Positions 24,434 through 26,497 of a DNA stretch of 26,497 bases are shown here, in pieces. A program made the position numbers and the translations under genes. The stretch spans positions 1-26,497 of the forward strand of contig NBAY01000171.1 of assembly GCA_002794775.1 (NCBI GenBank), written 5' to 3'. The stretch comes from Porodaedalea pini (lineage: Eukaryota; Basidiomycota; Agaricomycetes; Hymenochaetales; Hymenochaetaceae). The notes below the pieces were generated by a model. It worked only from the letters and a program-made list of their open reading frames with translations, made no database searches and was not told the DNA's origin. The first letter of the stretch is position 1; each line of letters opens with the position of its first letter.

Positions 24434-25322
24434 ATGTCTTATGCCAATGTTGCCGCTCACAACGCACCCCCGCCATCCCTGCAGGTACGTGCCAAGCTTC
24501 ATGATGTCCAGTGGAACAGAATCTGACGTCGACCGCAGCCCAAGCCTGACCAAGCGCTGCTCAACACCGATGCTCCTGACACAACGCTCGTCGCAGATGA
24601 CGCCGCCAAAGTAAACCTTGTTGCACCCAACTTCAAGCGTGATCCCGTCACAGTCACTTCTGAGACGGAGCCCTTCGCCATCGACACCGACTCTGAAGAC
24701 GAAGACGAAGGGAACGTAAACGGCAGCGAGAAGCGCAAACGCCGAGCGAAGAAGCAGTTGCGCAATGCCGAGACAGAAGCAGCGGGACTATGGCTTTCGC
24801 GAAAGAGCAGTTGCTCCGCCCCGGTGTTGCTGGTGGTCTGATCAGCGTTGGTGCGTCACATTTCTTATTCTACGTGTTCGAACGCATGCTGACAACTTTG
24901 CAGTGAATGTTGGCCTCCTTGGCTACGCATCCTATGCTCTCTACACCACCCCTCCCTCCGACGCGACACCCGCACCCTCTCCTTCGGGGGCGTCTCTCTC
25001 CTCGCGCTTCTCGGACTTGAAGGTTATGGTGCAGAACGATACGCTCAGACACCACGCGGTCGTGCCGAGCGTAAGCGCGCACGCAAAGAGGGTGCCTCGC
25101 TCTATCGCCACTCACGTGAAGTCGTCCTTCGCCCAGGAGTCCTCGGCGGTCTCGTCGGCCTGCTCAATGTCGGCGTTCTCGGCGGCGTCGGCTATGCCGC
25201 GTATGCGAACTGGGAAGCACCGCGTTGGGATAGAAGAGTGGTCAGCGCTGTTAGTGTGGGCTTGCTGGCTTATGGGCGGAGAGGGCATACTTGCGGAGAA
25301 GCATCGCGAATCGCGCAAGTAA
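24434..25322 (+). pseudogene. OM14 C-terminal-domain-like mitochondrial outer membrane protein, frameshifted
   Basis: Basidiomycete protein of the OM14-domain type; yeast OM14 is an abundant mitochondrial outer membrane protein that helps ribosome docking. Exon 1 (24434-24484) is MSYANVAAHNAPPPSLQ, intron 24485-24538, exon 2 from 24539 (PKPDQALLNTDAPD, acidic stretch, KRKRRAKKQLRNAETEAAG), intron 24851-24903. The domain has two related helical hairpins, LLRPGVAGGLISV-VNVGLL and VLRPGVLGGLVGLLNVGVLG, then WDRRVVSAVSVGLL and GGEGILAEKHRESRK with TAA at 25320-25322. The coding continues only if the frame shifts three times, near 24791, near 24953 and near 25268, each looking like one missing base. 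So it is either a recent pseudogene or a good gene with assembly errors. Start and end both look normal. Confidence 0.72.
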
Positions 25323-26296
25323 CTGCAATAATTTCAATTTGGACTGAGTCTTCATTGTACACTGCTACTGTGACACTCGCACTTCTCGATCTACTCTAGT
25401 ATGGTTTAACTATGTTGCTTTAAACCTTCTGTCTGGGTGTTGACTTGCTTGCTTGAATGTGCTTAAGTCCCAAGCCAAGATGGAAAAAAGGAGGGAAGTG
25501 TAAGATATATCGATAGGTGAAAGTGATGATGAATGAGCAGATATAAACCGGTAAAGGAGGAAAAATATGCATTCTCGAATTGGCCAACGTCAATGTTCAC
25601 AAAGGGCAGGAACGCTGCGAGAAGGATACAAATGACTCGCCCACTCTATATCAGTTTTGTCGCTCGACTCAAACTCTTATTAACAAATTGGATGCGAAGC
25701 AGAAATGTTGAATTTCTTTTATAAACTTACGCAACGATACCCAATGAAATGTTCTGCGACACGTTTTTTTTTTTTCACAAGGAATGGCGGAGGCGCCGAT
25801 GTTTCTGGGATAGATGAGTATTTAAGACGCGCAGTGGGCAAGATTGAGGTCACCGTCAGTTTACTCGGCGATCTGGTGGCTTGGCTAGCTGCCAATGGAC
25901 GAACAGTATACAATCAACGGGAGTCCGAAAAGATTCCAAAATTCGGCTACTCACAGTCAGTGCGGAACACAGGGAAAGGCGACGGATAAGGCTGCTGGAC
26001 TTAATTGTGGTTAGCGCCAGCGGGAGACTAGAAGAAAGGAGAAGACATGAAGGATCGTTTACGTTGCTTGCTGCTTCGTAGCCGGTTTTGCCTCGGTGAT
26101 AAACTCAGCGCAGTCGGTGAGCGAGCTTGTATCGTATCCGACGACAGACAATTTCATCATCGCAGTCCCGGAGTTCTCCATCATTCTATGGTTGTCAATC
26201 ACGTTCTACCACTCACAAACAGTACATTGTAGATCAAGTCGATATCATATTATAGAGAATCGTCATAGACGAACCGAGTCGCGAGCGAGAGCAAAA
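25323..26296. other. Intergenic region, no gene seen
   Basis: Nearly 1 kb downstream of the OM14-like gene. Short frames occur on both strands without recognisable motifs. A run of T lies at about 25766-25777. Confidence 0.4.
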
Positions 26297-26497
26297 TCAG
26301 ACTGCAGCGGTCAGAGGAGAGTCGACTTCTCCTCTAGCCATGCTAGATGCCGTGCGATTGGAGGGAACAGCAGTGCCCTTGAAGACGAGGAAGAACCGGT
26401 TATGTACCAAATTTGGATTGCGTCGGTCGAATGACGCAGCCTGGTAGCCCGGGACGGTCGTGTCTGAGCGCGCAACAGTGTGAGAAAGAAGGAGGTT
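26297..26497 (-). CDS. Partial open frame at the right edge, unknown
   Basis: Minus-strand frame open from the window edge to TGA at 26299-26297, 66 codons, reading SHTVARSDTTVPGYQAASFD and later NRFFLVFKGTAVPSNRT. It has an ordinary amino-acid mix, but I recognise no family and see only the C-terminal end if it is a gene. It may be a last exon or chance. Confidence 0.22.
   Translation of the reverse strand, partial: NLLLSHTVARSDTTVPGYQAASFDRRNPNLVHNRFFLVFKGTAVPSNRTASSMARGEVDSPLTAAV

Overview
The window looks like nuclear DNA of a filamentous basidiomycete, probably an Agaricomycete. Reading frames are broken by many 50-65 nt GT-AG introns, and the recognisable proteins are fungal: PRP8, RNA polymerase II largest subunit, a P4-ATPase, beta-1,3-glucan synthase and a type II membrane GH5 exo-glucanase. 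Remnants of several transposon types lie between them. All family assignments were made by reading translations; no database search was possible.

Region A (1-7606) and region B (about 9250-16432) are the striking part. Each is a head-to-tail chain, all on the + strand, of internal pieces of unrelated conserved housekeeping genes, with introns still present and frames broken. Chain 1 reads eIF4G N-part, MUB1/samB-like, eIF4G middle, PRP8, RPB1, then the C-terminal CAP-Gly end of a BTB/CAP-Gly gene. Chain 2 reads the BTB end of what is probably that same gene, P4-ATPase, NOT1, MUB1-like, PRP8, RPB1, CAP-Gly end. The MUB1, PRP8, RPB1 and CAP-Gly parts are diverged duplicates that share some disabling changes, but the joints differ between chains. 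None of these pieces encodes a complete protein.

Region C (7607-9250) and region D (16433-17940) hold mobile-element debris: two copies of one MITE family in opposite orientation, a gag-like zinc-knuckle remnant, and the N-terminal part of a probable CACTA/Plavaka-type transposon protein with a CAG-rich tract. Region E (17940-18700) is one more captured or decayed piece, of FKS1 glucan synthase, with three in-frame stops.

Region F (19265-21909, minus strand) is the one clearly intact gene. It is an eight-exon, 753-residue type II membrane glucan 1,3-beta-glucosidase (GH5). Two consecutive introns of exactly 50 nt are 44/50 identical to each other, and one intron has a GC donor.

Region G (21910-26497) holds a possible CFEM remnant next to a solo LTR, a weak membrane-protein remnant, a mitochondrial OM14-domain-like gene whose frame is broken by three single-base losses, and an open frame running off the right edge. 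The only genes likely to work here are the GH5 enzyme, acting at the cell surface on beta-1,3-glucan, and possibly the OM14-like gene if its frameshifts are sequencing errors.
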